Assembly (NCBI RefSeq): GCF_020614375.1
Contig: NZ_CP085327.1
Span: 558,001 to 622,000 of the forward strand
DNA: 64,000 nt
Source of the DNA: Haladaptatus salinisoli
Lineage (GTDB): Archaea; Halobacteriota; Halobacteria; Halobacteriales; Haladaptataceae
Direction of reading: 5' to 3'
Position numbers and translations under genes: made by a program. The notes beneath the pieces are model-generated. The model did not search any database and had not been told where the DNA came from. It was given only the letters and a program-made list of their open reading frames with translations. Shown piece after piece: positions 26,784 through 35,579 of this stretch; position 1 is the stretch's first letter; each line of letters starts with the position of its first letter.

Positions 26784-29189
26784 GTGCAATCACCATCCGA
26801 CCCGGTAGCCGCGGTTGTCCTTGCGCTGGTGATGCTCCCGTTCGCGGCGGCGGCGCTGACCCCGGTCGTCTACCGCGTGCTGGGCGAGCGCACCGCCTAC
26901 TACGCGGCGGCGGTCGCGCTCGCCTGCTTCGGGATGGTCGCCAGCCAACTGGGCACCGAAGGGCCGGTCTCTTTCGCGTGGATTCCATCGCTCGGCGTCT
27001 CCCTCCGGTTCTACGTGGACGGCCTCGCGCTCCTCATCGGCTTTCTCGCGAGCGGGGTCGGCGTGCTCATCCTCACCTACTCGGGAGGGTACATGCACCA
27101 CGAACCGGGCAAGGCGAAGTACTACACCGCGCTGCTGGCGTTCATGGGGTCGATGTTGGGGGTCGCCTTCGCGGCGGATCTCGTCTCCCTGTTCGTCTTC
27201 TGGGAACTGACGAGTCTCTCGTCGTTCATCCTCATCGGCCACTACTCCGACCAGCGGTCGTCGCAGTACGCCGCCCGGAAATCGATGCTCATCACCGTCT
27301 CGGGCGGTCTGTTCATGTTAATCGGCTTCCTGCTGCTGGCGAACACGGTGCCGGCGCCGCACGCTTTCGACCTCGCGTGGATGGTCGAACACCCCGCGGA
27401 GGTGCACGAGGGGTTGGTCGAAGCCGGGATGCTCCTGCCGGTCCTCTCGCTCGTCGCCATCGGCGCGGCGGCGAAGTCGGCGCAAGTTCCGCTCCACATC
27501 TGGCTGCCGAACGCGATGGAAGCGCCGACCCCGGTCTCGGCGTTCCTCCACTCCGCGACGATGGTCAAGGCGGGCGTCTACCTCGTCGGGCGTTTCCGTC
27601 CCATCCTCCTACCGGAGGGGGTCCACGGAATCCCCGAGTGGTCGTTGCTCTTCACCGTGCTCGGCCTCGTCACGATGACCGTCGCGGCCATCCTCGCCGT
27701 CGCCGCCACCGACATCAAGGAACTGCTGGCGTACTCGACGGCGAGCCACCTCGGTCTTATCATCGCCGGATTCGGCTTCGCCTCCGAACTCGGTGCCGAG
27801 ACGGGGGCGTTCCACATCCTGAACCACGCGGTGTTCAAGGCCGCGCTGTTCCTCGTCGCGGGAATCATCGCGCACGAGGCGGGTACCCGGAGGATAGCGC
27901 ACCTCGGCGGCCTCGGGCGCGACCTCCCCGTCACCGCCGCCATCACCGTCGTCGCGGCGCTCGGGATGGCCGGCGTCCCGCCCTTCAACGGCTTCTACTC
28001 GAAGGAGTTCCTGTTCGATGCGGCGTGGCACGCCGCGGAAGCCGCGGGCGGCCTCGCGTGGCTCTACCCCGTCGTGGCCGTCTTCGGGAGCGTCTTCACG
28101 TTCCTCTACTCGGTCAAGTTCATGATGCTCTTCTTCGGCGAGAAACCGGAGGGTCTGGGGCACGTCCACCGTCCGCCCGCGGTGATGCTCGTTCCGCCGG
28201 CCATCCTCGGGACCATCGCGGCGCTCATCGGACTCGGCGGCGTGACCTCGTCGCTCCACCTCGCGCCGGCCCCGCTCGACCACTTCGTCGGGGAGGTCGT
28301 CGGCAGCGTCCTCCCGCCGGGCGCGGAACACGAGCCGTTCCACTACCACCTCCCGGATCACGTCACGCCCCCAGCCGTCATGAGCGCGACCACCATCGCG
28401 CTCGGCGCGGCGGCCTACCCGTTCTACGACCGCCTCCACGACGGTATCAACCGCCTGCTATCGGTCGACCCGCTCCGGGCGAACTGGTGGTACGACAACG
28501 CCGTCTTCGGGCTGAACGACGCGAGCGTGGCCGCGATTCCCCGCATCCAGACCGGCCTGCTCCGAACCTACGCGACGTGGACCCTCGCGGCGGTCACCGC
28601 CCTCGCCCTCGGCGGATACGCCGCGGCGAGCGTCCCGCTCCCCGCATTCGAGGGTCTGAACCCGAGCATGACCTATCCGATTTTGCTCGTCCTGCTGGTC
28701 GCGGCCGTGGGCGCGGTCGCGGTGAGCGTCGCGCCCTCGCACGTCGCGGGCGTGCTCACCCTCTCGATTCTTGGGTTCATGGTCGCCGTCTTCTACGTGT
28801 TGGCGAGCGCCCCCGACCTCGCGCTCACGCAACTGGTGGTCGAGACGCTGTCGCTCGTCATCTTCCTGCTCGTCTTGGACCGTCTCCCCTCGTTCTACGG
28901 CGAGATGAACCGCGGTCGAGCCATCCGCGACGGCGCGCTCTCGGTCGCCGTCGGCGCGACCGTCTTCGTCACGGTGCTCCTCTCGACGGCGGCGCATCCC
29001 GACTCCATCGCGTCGCACTTCACCGAACCTGCCGTGACCGTGAAAAAGGCGGGCGGCCACAACATCGTCAACGTCATCCTGGTGGACTTCCGTGGCTTCG
29101 ATACGATGGGTGAAATCTCGGTCATCGCGATGGCCGCGCTCTCGGTGTTGACGCTCATCGCCATGCGCGAACGGGGTGAGATACAGTGA
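26784..29189 (+). CDS. mnhA: Mrp-type Na+/H+ antiporter subunit A (NuoL-like plus C-terminal MrpB-like region)
   Basis: An 801-residue polytopic protein. The NuoL/M-like proton-channel core (about residues 60-450) carries FWELTSLSSFILIGHY, the KSAQVPLHIWLPNAMEAPTPVSAFLHSATMV-type segment and further antiporter motifs. The C-terminal third (after about 620) contains the MrpA-specific DUF4040/NuoJ-like helices, including LALTQLVVETLSLVIF. I favour the GTG at 26784 (VQSPSDPVAAVVLAL), as the membrane part starts at once; an ATG at 26664 gives 40 extra polar residues. With subunits B-G it exchanges Na+ for H+, important for salt and pH balance. Confidence 0.92.
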   Translation: MQSPSDPVAAVVLALVMLPFAAAALTPVVYRVLGERTAYYAAAVALACFGMVASQLGTEGPVSFAWIPSLGVSLRFYVDGLALLIGFLASGVGVLILTYSGGYMHHEPGKAKYYTALLAFMGSMLGVAFAADLVSLFVFWELTSLSSFILIGHYSDQRSSQYAARKSMLITVSGGLFMLIGFLLLANTVPAPHAFDLAWMVEHPAEVHEGLVEAGMLLPVLSLVAIGAAAKSAQVPLHIWLPNAMEAPTPVSAFLHSATMVKAGVYLVGRFRPILLPEGVHGIPEWSLLFTVLGLVTMTVAAILAVAATDIKELLAYSTASHLGLIIAGFGFASELGAETGAFHILNHAVFKAALFLVAGIIAHEAGTRRIAHLGGLGRDLPVTAAITVVAALGMAGVPPFNGFYSKEFLFDAAWHAAEAAGGLAWLYPVVAVFGSVFTFLYSVKFMMLFFGEKPEGLGHVHRPPAVMLVPPAILGTIAALIGLGGVTSSLHLAPAPLDHFVGEVVGSVLPPGAEHEPFHYHLPDHVTPPAVMSATTIALGAAAYPFYDRLHDGINRLLSVDPLRANWWYDNAVFGLNDASVAAIPRIQTGLLRTYATWTLAAVTALALGGYAAASVPLPAFEGLNPSMTYPILLVLLVAAVGAVAVSVAPSHVAGVLTLSILGFMVAVFYVLASAPDLALTQLVVETLSLVIFLLVLDRLPSFYGEMNRGRAIRDGALSVAVGATVFVTVLLSTAAHPDSIASHFTEPAVTVKKAGGHNIVNVILVDFRGFDTMGEISVIAMAALSVLTLIAMRERGEIQ

Positions 29190-29650
29190 CGACGATCATC
29201 ACCCGAACCGTCACGCGCACGGTGGTGCCGCTCATCTTCGTCACATCGGTGGCGCTCATGTTGCAGGGGCACAACCTCCCCGGCGGCGGGTTCATCGCGG
29301 GCGTCCTGACGACGACGGCGTTCGCGCTCGTCTACATCGTCTACGGGCTGGGATACCTCGAGGAGGAGTTGTTCCACCGGATGGTCCGCGGCCCGGTCGA
29401 ACACCTCCAGCACGGTATCGTGGAGAACTACCGCGCCCTCTTCGCGCTGGGGCTGGCGCTCGCCGCCGGAAGCGGACTGGTGTCGATGGCGTTCGATCAC
29501 GCCTTCCTCTATCAGACGCACGACTACGTCCGCCACCTCCCGATTTACGGCGAACTGCACGTAGCCAGCGCGCTGGCGTTCGACACGGGGGTCTACCTCG
29601 TCGTCGTCGGGGCGCTGCTGACGATCCTCTCGGTGGTGGGTGCGGAATGA
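29186..29650 (+). CDS. mnhB: Mrp antiporter subunit B
   Basis: A 154-residue membrane protein with four hydrophobic segments and the family motif LQGHNLPGGGFIAGVL near residue 28. The GTG start overlaps the mnhA stop (GTGA at 29186-29189), and its own stop overlaps mnhC. Confidence 0.93.
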   Translation: MTTIITRTVTRTVVPLIFVTSVALMLQGHNLPGGGFIAGVLTTTAFALVYIVYGLGYLEEELFHRMVRGPVEHLQHGIVENYRALFALGLALAAGSGLVSMAFDHAFLYQTHDYVRHLPIYGELHVASALAFDTGVYLVVVGALLTILSVVGAE

Positions 29651-29982
29651 CGCAGTTCGCCCTCGCGGCCGTGCTCGGCTTCCTGTTCGCCCTCGGCACG
29701 TTCCTCGTCCTGCGCCGGGACGTGGTGCGGGTCGTCTGGGGCGTCGCCATCATCAGCCAAGCCGCCAACGTCTACCTCGTCACGATGGGGGGGGTGGAGG
29801 GTCGCGTTCCGATACTCGGCCACGGCGGCGGTCACGCCGTCACCGACCCGCTCGTGCAGGCGCTCGTCCTGACCGCCATCGTCATCGGGTTCGGGACGAC
29901 CGCCTTCGCGCTCGTCCTGACGTACCGCGTCTACGAGGAACACGGAACCATCGACATGAACGAACTGGGTGAGTCGGCGTGA
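29647..29982 (+). CDS. mnhC: Mrp antiporter subunit C (NuoK-like)
   Basis: A 111-residue three-span protein homologous to NuoK. It begins MTQFALAAVLGFLFALGTFL and contains DPLVQALVLTAIVIGFGTTA, the conserved third helix. The ATG at 29647 overlaps the mnhB stop; a longer frame from 29176 is only the shadow of mnhB. A run of eight G (29787-29794) lies in the gene, with the frame intact. Confidence 0.93.
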   Translation: MTQFALAAVLGFLFALGTFLVLRRDVVRVVWGVAIISQAANVYLVTMGGVEGRVPILGHGGGHAVTDPLVQALVLTAIVIGFGTTAFALVLTYRVYEEHGTIDMNELGESA

Positions 29983-31559
29983 ACCAACTCGTCATCGCAC
30001 CGCTGCTCGTCGCGCTCGTGACGGCGATTCTGACGCTCCTCGTCCGGAGCGTCCCGAGCGTCCAGCGCGGGACGAGCATGCTCGGCGGGGTCGGCTACGT
30101 CGTCGCGGTGGCCGCCCTCTGGGCCGAGGTCGACCCGCTCGGCGCGTCGAACGTCGTCCCCTACCAGGTCGGCGACTGGCGAGCGCCGTACGGAATCACG
30201 CTGGTCGCCGACTCGCTTTCGGTGTTCATGCTCGCGCTCGCGGCGGTCGTTTCGCTTGCCGCGCTGGCGTTCTCTATACGGTACGTCGACGAGTTCGGCC
30301 AGCGCCTCTCGTACCACCCGCTCTACCACTTCATGCTGGTCGGCGTGACTGGGTCGTTCCTCACGGGCGATATCTTCAACCTGTTCGTCTGGTTCGAGGT
30401 GATGCTCATGTCGAGCTACGTCCTCGTCGTCTTCTACAGCGGGCCGGAACACACCCGCGCGGCGCTCCAGTACGTCGTCCTCAACCTCATCGGGAGCGCG
30501 GTCATGCTCCTCGCAATCGGCGGTATCTACGCCACGACGGGGACGCTCAACATGGCCGACTTGGCGAGACGGCTGGCAAACCCGACCGCCTACGGGTTAC
30601 AAGACCCGGCGAGCGTCTACCCCGTCCTCGGCCTGTCGGCGCTCCTCTTCGCGGTCTTCGCGCTGAAGGCGGGCATCGTCCCCTTCCAGTTCTGGGTGCC
30701 CCCGGCGTACCGCGCCGCCCCGGCACCCGTCTCCGCGATGCTCGCCGGCGTGGTGAAGAAGGTCGGCGTCTACGCCATCATCCGCCTCTACTTCACCGTC
30801 TTCTCGGCGCTGGAACTGGGCGAACTCGCGCTCCCCGGCTTCGGGGGGAACTCCGTGCTTTCCTTCTTCGGACCCGTCATGTTCGTCATGGCCGCCGCGA
30901 GCATCCTGCTCGGCGGCCTCGGCGCGGTCGGCAGGGACGACATCGACGGCTTGCTCGCCTACTCGAGCATCGGACAGGTCGGCTTCATCGTCCTGCCGCT
31001 CGCCGTCGGCGCGACCGTCCCCGAGGTTCGAACGCTCGCCATCGCGGCGGCGCTCGTCTACGCGCTGAACCACGCGCTGGCGAAGGGACTGCTCTTTCTC
31101 GTCTCCGGGTCGGTGCTCTCGTCGGTGGGTTCCATCCGGTTCGCCGACCTCGGCGGCCTGACGCGGAAAGACCCCGTGCTGTCGGGCGTCTTCTTCGTCG
31201 GCGCGCTCTCGCTCATCGGCATCCCGCCCCTGTCGGGCTTCTTCGGAAAGCTCCTCGTCTTCGACGTGGCAGGGCGCGCCGGGGCGACGCTCGCTCTCGC
31301 CCTCGCGCTGGCCGGGGCCATCCTGACCATCGCGTACTTCAGCCGCGCGTGGAACCGCGGATTCTGGGGCCCCGAGAGCGCGATGGTCGAACGGGGCGCT
31401 CCCGCGACCGGCGTGGTCGTCGTCGCCGCGCTGGCGGTGCTCGTCCTGCTGGTCGGCGTCGGCTTCGACCCGGTGTTCCGGGCCGCCGAATCCGCTGCGC
31501 GGGCGGCGACCGAATCGCAGGGCTACGTCGACGCGGTGCTCGGAGGTGGTGCGGCGTGA
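29979..31559 (+). CDS. mnhD: Mrp antiporter subunit D (NuoM/N-like)
   Basis: A 526-residue proton-channel subunit with about 14 hydrophobic segments. Conserved patches are FNLFVWFEVMLMSSYVLVVF with the key Glu, FQFWVPPAYRAAPAPVSAML, and the lysine-bearing KGLLFLVSGSV. The GTG start overlaps mnhC (29979-29982). It works beside MnhA as the second antiporter-like channel of the complex. Confidence 0.93.
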   Translation: MNQLVIAPLLVALVTAILTLLVRSVPSVQRGTSMLGGVGYVVAVAALWAEVDPLGASNVVPYQVGDWRAPYGITLVADSLSVFMLALAAVVSLAALAFSIRYVDEFGQRLSYHPLYHFMLVGVTGSFLTGDIFNLFVWFEVMLMSSYVLVVFYSGPEHTRAALQYVVLNLIGSAVMLLAIGGIYATTGTLNMADLARRLANPTAYGLQDPASVYPVLGLSALLFAVFALKAGIVPFQFWVPPAYRAAPAPVSAMLAGVVKKVGVYAIIRLYFTVFSALELGELALPGFGGNSVLSFFGPVMFVMAAASILLGGLGAVGRDDIDGLLAYSSIGQVGFIVLPLAVGATVPEVRTLAIAAALVYALNHALAKGLLFLVSGSVLSSVGSIRFADLGGLTRKDPVLSGVFFVGALSLIGIPPLSGFFGKLLVFDVAGRAGATLALALALAGAILTIAYFSRAWNRGFWGPESAMVERGAPATGVVVVAALAVLVLLVGVGFDPVFRAAESAARAATESQGYVDAVLGGGAA

Positions 31560-32146
31560 AGAAGTGGCCCGTCATCGGCTTCGCGCTCGCCGTCCTCTGG
31601 CTGTTCGTCCGCGGCGTCGCACTCGAACCGACGGCCATCCTCGGCGAGTTTCTCATCGGCCTCGCGGTCGGATTGCTCATCGCGTTCGCCTTTCGGCGCT
31701 TCTACGCCGCGGAGACGAGCGTCGTACGGAACCTGCAGGCGGCACCGTACGCCGCGCTGTACGTCGGCGTCTTCCTCAAGGAACTCGCGACGGCGAACGT
31801 CGACGTCGCGTACCGCGTGCTCGCGCCGGGGATGCCCATCAAACCCGGCGTGGTCGTCGTCCCGCTTCGGGTGCAGACGGACGCGGCCATCACGACCATC
31901 GCCAACAGCATCACGCTCACGCCCGGAACCCTGACCATGGATTACGACGAGGAGAGAAACGCGCTTTACGTCCACAGCATCGACGCCCGCGACCCCGAGT
32001 CCGTCGTCGCACCGATTCGGACGTGGGAAGATTACGCCCTCGTCATCTTCGACGAGGAGCGCAAACCCGGCGACCCCGTGCCGGAGATTCCGCTCGCCCA
32101 CGCGGGATACGAGTCGGCGGACGGAGGTGTCGAACGTGGCGACTGA
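31556..32146 (+). CDS. mnhE: Mrp antiporter subunit E
   Basis: A 196-residue protein. Two or three N-terminal membrane segments are followed by the characteristic cytoplasmic domain with ITTIANSITLTPGTLTMDYD (around residues 120-140). The GTG at 31556 overlaps the mnhD stop and has GGAGGTG just upstream. Confidence 0.93.
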   Translation: MKKWPVIGFALAVLWLFVRGVALEPTAILGEFLIGLAVGLLIAFAFRRFYAAETSVVRNLQAAPYAALYVGVFLKELATANVDVAYRVLAPGMPIKPGVVVVPLRVQTDAAITTIANSITLTPGTLTMDYDEERNALYVHSIDARDPESVVAPIRTWEDYALVIFDEERKPGDPVPEIPLAHAGYESADGGVERGD

Positions 32147-32420
32147 GGGTTTGCTCGCCACGGTGCTCCAAGCGGGACTCGTCGTCGCCAGCGGACTCAC
32201 CCTGTTGGCGGGCTACCGCGTCATCAAGGGGCCGACGATTCCGGACAGGGTCGTGGCGCTCGACACCATCGGAACGAACGTCGTCGCCATCGCGGTTCTG
32301 TACGCGCTCCAGACCGGCGAAGGGCTGTTCGTCACGGTGAGCCTCGTGCTCGCCATCATCGGGTTCATCAGCACCATCGCGGTCTCGCAGTACGTCATCG
32401 AGGGGGATATCATCAAATGA
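32136..32420 (+). CDS. mnhF: Mrp antiporter subunit F
   Basis: A 94-residue three-span protein with the family segment YRVIKGPTIPDRVVALDTIG near residue 25. I chose the GTG at 32136 because GGAGGTG (32123-32129) sits six bases upstream; a GTG at 32127 lies within that site. The start overlaps the mnhE end by 11 bases. Confidence 0.92.
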   Translation: MATEGLLATVLQAGLVVASGLTLLAGYRVIKGPTIPDRVVALDTIGTNVVAIAVLYALQTGEGLFVTVSLVLAIIGFISTIAVSQYVIEGDIIK

Positions 32421-32740
32421 GCGCCGTCCAGCAAATCGTCGTCGGACTGCTCGTTGCCGTCGGGAGTTTCTTCCTCGCGGTCGGAACGTTCGGCCTGCTC
32501 AGACTCCCCGACGTGTACAATCGGATGCACGCGACCAGCAAGGCGACCACGCTCGGCGCGGCCTCGCTCTTCCTCGCCGGGTTCGTCCAGTACGGCCCCC
32601 GGGGCGCGGGGCTGACCTCGCTGGTGGGTATCGTCTTCCTCTTCATCACCGCGCCGACCGGCGCGCACATGATCTCCCGGTCGGCCCAGAAGATGGGTAT
32701 CGAGTTCTTCGGCGACGCCGAGTGGCCGGACGAGGACTGA
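32417..32740 (+). CDS. mnhG: Mrp antiporter subunit G
   Basis: A 107-residue three-span protein with GTFGLLRLPDVYNRMHATSK (about residues 22-41), the MnhG signature, and a short acidic tail. The ATG overlaps the mnhF stop (ATGA). It closes the A-G operon, which converges on coaBC with a two-base gap. Confidence 0.93.
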   Translation: MSAVQQIVVGLLVAVGSFFLAVGTFGLLRLPDVYNRMHATSKATTLGAASLFLAGFVQYGPRGAGLTSLVGIVFLFITAPTGAHMISRSAQKMGIEFFGDAEWPDED

Positions 32741-32742
32741 AC

Positions 32743-33906
32743 TCACTCGGCCAGTTCGGCGGCGAGTTCCTCCGCCACCCGTCGGCCGAGTTCGGCCTTG
32801 CTTCCGCCGTACTCCCGAACGCTGTGCTCGCGGACGAACACGGCTCGCGTCTCGTCTTCGCCCATCACGCTCGCGTCGTTCGCCACGACGAACGAGAGGC
32901 CGGCGCGTTCGAGCGTCTCGCGCGCGGCGGCGACCATCGCCGCGTCGTCCCCGCCCGTCTCGGCTTTGAATCCGACGATGGGGAGGTTCGGGTAGTCGTC
33001 TCGAATCTCGTCGATGAGCTTCGGCGTCGGGTGTAGATCCAGCGAGAGTTCCCGGCCGGAGCGAATCTTCTCCCCCGCGGCGTCGGTCGTGTAGTCGCTG
33101 ATGGCCGCCACCGAAACCAGCGCGTCCGCCGGAAACGCCGTCACGAGGTCGGAGACGGCGTCGAGCATCTCCGCCGCCGTCTCCACCCGCACGTCGGTCG
33201 CGTAGGGGACGCTCTCGCCCGGGTGGACGAGGGCGACGTTCGCGCCGGCGGCGTAGCACGCGCGGGCGACTGCCCGTCCGGTCTTCCCCGAGGAACGACT
33301 CGTCAGCACGCGGATGGGATCGACGGGTTCGCTCGTGGCCCCGCTGGTGATGACGACGTTCTTTCCGTCGAGCGGGCCGGGGGTCGCCGCCCGGGCGACT
33401 TCGAGCGCGATGGTGTCCTCGGCGGCTATCTTCGCCTTCCCCTCCTCGATTCGCGGTTCGACGAACTCGACGCCCCACGACGCCACGCGCTCGATGGCGT
33501 CGAGCACGCCGGGGTGGTCGTACATCGGTTCGTGCATGGCCGGCGCGACGACCACGGGAACCTCCGCGCCGAGCGCCGTCGTCGCGCAGGTCGTCACCGG
33601 AGTGTCGTCGACCGCGCTCGCGATTTTACCGACCGTGTTCGCGGTGGCGGGCGCGACGAGAAACACGTCGGCCCACCCCTCGCGCCCGCAGAGTTCGACG
33701 TGCTCGACCCGCCCCGTTATCTCGGTGACGACGGGGTTGTCGGTGGCGTACTCGACCGCCCACGGGTGAATGATACCCTGCGCGCTCGGCGACAGCACCG
33801 CCCTCACGCTCGCGCCCCGTCTGCGCAGTTCGTGGGCCAACTCGACGACCTTCACCGCCGCGATGCTTCCCGTCACCCCCAACGCCACGTTCACTCCGGT
33901 GAGCAT
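32743..33906 (-). CDS. coaBC: Bifunctional phosphopantothenoylcysteine decarboxylase / phosphopantothenate-cysteine ligase
   Basis: A 387-residue two-domain coenzyme A synthesis enzyme. The FMN-dependent decarboxylase domain (about 1-180) has GVTGSIAAVK, PATANTVGKIA and the substrate clamp APAMHEPMY. The ligase domain (about 185-387) has the SGATSEPVDPIRVLTSRSSG nucleotide/substrate motif and GFKAET. Length and order match CoaBC/Dfp. It is transcribed opposite to the mrp operon. Confidence 0.94.
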   Translation of the reverse strand: MLTGVNVALGVTGSIAAVKVVELAHELRRRGASVRAVLSPSAQGIIHPWAVEYATDNPVVTEITGRVEHVELCGREGWADVFLVAPATANTVGKIASAVDDTPVTTCATTALGAEVPVVVAPAMHEPMYDHPGVLDAIERVASWGVEFVEPRIEEGKAKIAAEDTIALEVARAATPGPLDGKNVVITSGATSEPVDPIRVLTSRSSGKTGRAVARACYAAGANVALVHPGESVPYATDVRVETAAEMLDAVSDLVTAFPADALVSVAAISDYTTDAAGEKIRSGRELSLDLHPTPKLIDEIRDDYPNLPIVGFKAETGGDDAAMVAAARETLERAGLSFVVANDASVMGEDETRAVFVREHSVREYGGSKAELGRRVAEELAAELAE

Positions 33907-33959
33907 TATCCGCTATTGGGTGCGGAATCCGATAAAAAGTCACGGGTTCGACCCGCGGC

Positions 33960-34361
33960 TTACCTGCTCGTGCTCGCCCGGCGGGCCGCCTCCTCGACGA
34001 ACCGCTCCGAGAGCGCGTCGATTTCGCCCGCCTGCACCCGCCAGAGGTCGGCGTAGAGGCCGTCGTTTTCGAGCAGTTCCTCGTGAGTGCCGCGTTCGAC
34101 TATCTCGCCGTCTTCGACCGAGAGGATGGTGTCCGCCCCCTTCACCGTCGAGAGGCGGTGGGCGATGATGAACGTCGTGCGGTCCTCGGTGAGGCGGTCG
34201 AGACTGCGCTGGATGAGCATCTCCGTCTCGGTGTCGACGTCGCTGGTCGCTTCGTCGAGGATGAGAATCTCCGGGTCTTTGAGGATGGCGCGCGCTATGG
34301 AGATGCGCTGTCGCTGACCGCCCGAGAGCTTCACCCCGCGCTCGCCGACCCGCGTGTCGTA
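33960..34361 (-). pseudogene. 5'-truncated ABC exporter (C-terminal part of ATP-binding domain only)
   Basis: Only the last 133 residues of an ABC half-exporter remain. They comprise [11 protein letters not shown], the signature LSGGQRQR, Walker [13 protein letters not shown], the switch [13 protein letters not shown] and the C-terminal tail. The membrane domain and Walker A (about 450 residues) are gone. Homology stops abruptly at 34361; the frame upstream reads antisense to the SMR gene and has no transporter features. Such a fragment cannot bind ATP properly and is most likely a remnant of a deletion or rearrangement. Confidence 0.85.
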
Positions 34362-34464
34362 CTTGATAAAGGTACTTGAATTTCGGCAGGACGGGAACCT
34401 GACGACGGGGACTGAGAGACGCGAAACGGAAGGCATAGTGTTCGCCCTTCCCGAGAGGAGAGCG

Positions 34465-34788
34465 ATGTCGTGGAAACTGCTCGTCGTCGCCGGGGTGTTC
34501 GAAGTCGCGTGGGCCATCGGGCTGGAGTACTCCGACGGTCTCTCGAAGTTCTGGCCCTCGGCGGCGACGGTCGTCGCCCTCGTGATCAGCATGGTGCTCC
34601 TGGCGAAGGCCATCGAGACGCTTCCGGTCGGGACCGCCTACGCGGTCTGGACGGGTATCGGCGCGGTCGGAACCGCGACGCTCGGCGTCGTGCTCTTCGA
34701 CGAACCCGCCGACCTGCTCCGCGTGGCGTTCATCGGTCTCATCGTCGTCGGCATCGTCGGCCTCCACCTCTCCTCCGGCGGGCACTGA
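34465..34788 (+). CDS. sugE: SMR-family efflux protein (SugE/Gdx-like)
   Basis: A 107-residue four-span small multidrug resistance protein. [14 protein letters not shown] carries the essential membrane Glu (residue 13), and [20 protein letters not shown] is the SMR signature. The W-P-S segment in helix 2 (FWPSAATVV) resembles the SugE/Gdx guanidinium exporters more than EmrE. I chose the ATG at 34465, with GAGAGGAG just before it. It abuts the truncated ABC exporter head to head, so the breakpoint lies within its upstream region. Confidence 0.88.
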   Translation: MSWKLLVVAGVFEVAWAIGLEYSDGLSKFWPSAATVVALVISMVLLAKAIETLPVGTAYAVWTGIGAVGTATLGVVLFDEPADLLRVAFIGLIVVGIVGLHLSSGGH

Positions 34789-34840
34789 GTCGAATCGGAG
34801 GGAGACGTTTCCGGACGGAGTCGGGCGGTCGATGGAGGGC

Positions 34841-34897
34841 GAACCGCCTCGATAGGTGCGAACCACCCCGATTGGGACGAACCGCCCAGTACGCGCC
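34841..34897. repeat. Three degenerate 19-bp tandem repeats
   Basis: GAACCGCC-type units begin at 34841, 34860 and 34879, exactly 19 bases apart. The first two units share GAACC, CC, CGAT and GG at equal positions; the third is more decayed. They lie in the 236-base spacer between the SMR gene and the SRPBCC gene, which is otherwise featureless. Function unknown; an operator array is one possibility. Confidence 0.45.
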
Positions 34898-35024
34898 GGG
34901 GCGGCGAGGGCGCGTCGTCCGAGCCGCCAGCGCCGGACTTCGTTCGAGACCTCGCGAACGGGGCGAGCCGTTCGCTCGCCGTCCGCCGGAATGCTTACTT
35001 TCAGCCGCGTAAAACCGAAGAGAC

Positions 35025-35555
35025 GTGGATCGCGTCGAACTCAGCACCGTCGTTCACGTGCCGCCGGAGGAGGCCTACGAGTTCCTCATCGACTTTCCGG
35101 GCTACGCCAACTACTCGAAACATCTGAAGCGCGTCACGCGACATGGCGAGGGCGGGCCGAGGACGGAGTACGACATCCACCTCGAATGGTGGAAGATAGG
35201 GTACACCGTCCGCTCGGAGGTGACGGAACTCGCCCCCCCGAACCGTATCGACTGGCGAATAACCAAGGACTTCAGCGCCCACGGCCACTGGCGGGTCGAG
35301 GAGGTGCCGGAGGAGGCACCGGAGGGGAAGGAGACCGCCTCGCGGGTATGGCTCTCCATCAACTTCGACGCCGATTCGGCGGACTCCGGGATGCTCGACC
35401 TCCCGATGTTCGTCTCGCTCGGCTGGGTCGTGAACAAGGTGAAACCGCTGGTGCTGAAGGAAGCGGAGCGGGTCGTCGCGCGAATCGTCGCGGACTTGGA
35501 GGGCGAAACGCGCGACGTGAACCTCGTAATTCACGAGAAACCGGACTCCGTCTGA
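35025..35555 (+). CDS. SRPBCC (START-like, RatA/coenzyme Q-binding type) protein
   Basis: A 176-residue single-domain protein with the START/SRPBCC pattern. It begins ELSTVVHVPPEEAYEFLIDF, continues DFPGYANYSKHLKRV and has a long C-terminal helix (KPLVLKEAERVVARIVADL). This fold binds lipid-like or quinone ligands. The GTG at 35025 has CTTACTTT (34994-35001) 24-31 bases upstream as a TATA box. Despite the common database name, there is no evidence here for a toxin. Confidence 0.85.
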   Translation: MDRVELSTVVHVPPEEAYEFLIDFPGYANYSKHLKRVTRHGEGGPRTEYDIHLEWWKIGYTVRSEVTELAPPNRIDWRITKDFSAHGHWRVEEVPEEAPEGKETASRVWLSINFDADSADSGMLDLPMFVSLGWVVNKVKPLVLKEAERVVARIVADLEGETRDVNLVIHEKPDSV

Positions 35556-35579
35556 GCGTTCGAGCGGCCTTATGGCGAC

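Noticed and set aside
29787..29794. Run of eight G in mnhC as a phase-variation tract.
   Set aside because: The reading frame is intact, and the tract lies in a core antiporter subunit where switching makes little sense.
34375..34440. TPP-riboswitch-like words GAACCTGA and CTGAGA upstream of the SMR gene.
   Set aside because: They occur in the reverse order to the TPP aptamer and do not form its helices. The guanidine aptamer core is not convincing either.
34841..34897. Tandem 19-bp units as a CRISPR remnant.
   Set aside because: There are no spacers between units; they are contiguous and degenerate. No other repeat array was seen in the window.
35025..35555. RatA-type toxin annotation for the SRPBCC protein.
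   Set aside because: The fold only indicates ligand binding, and there is no antitoxin partner gene.
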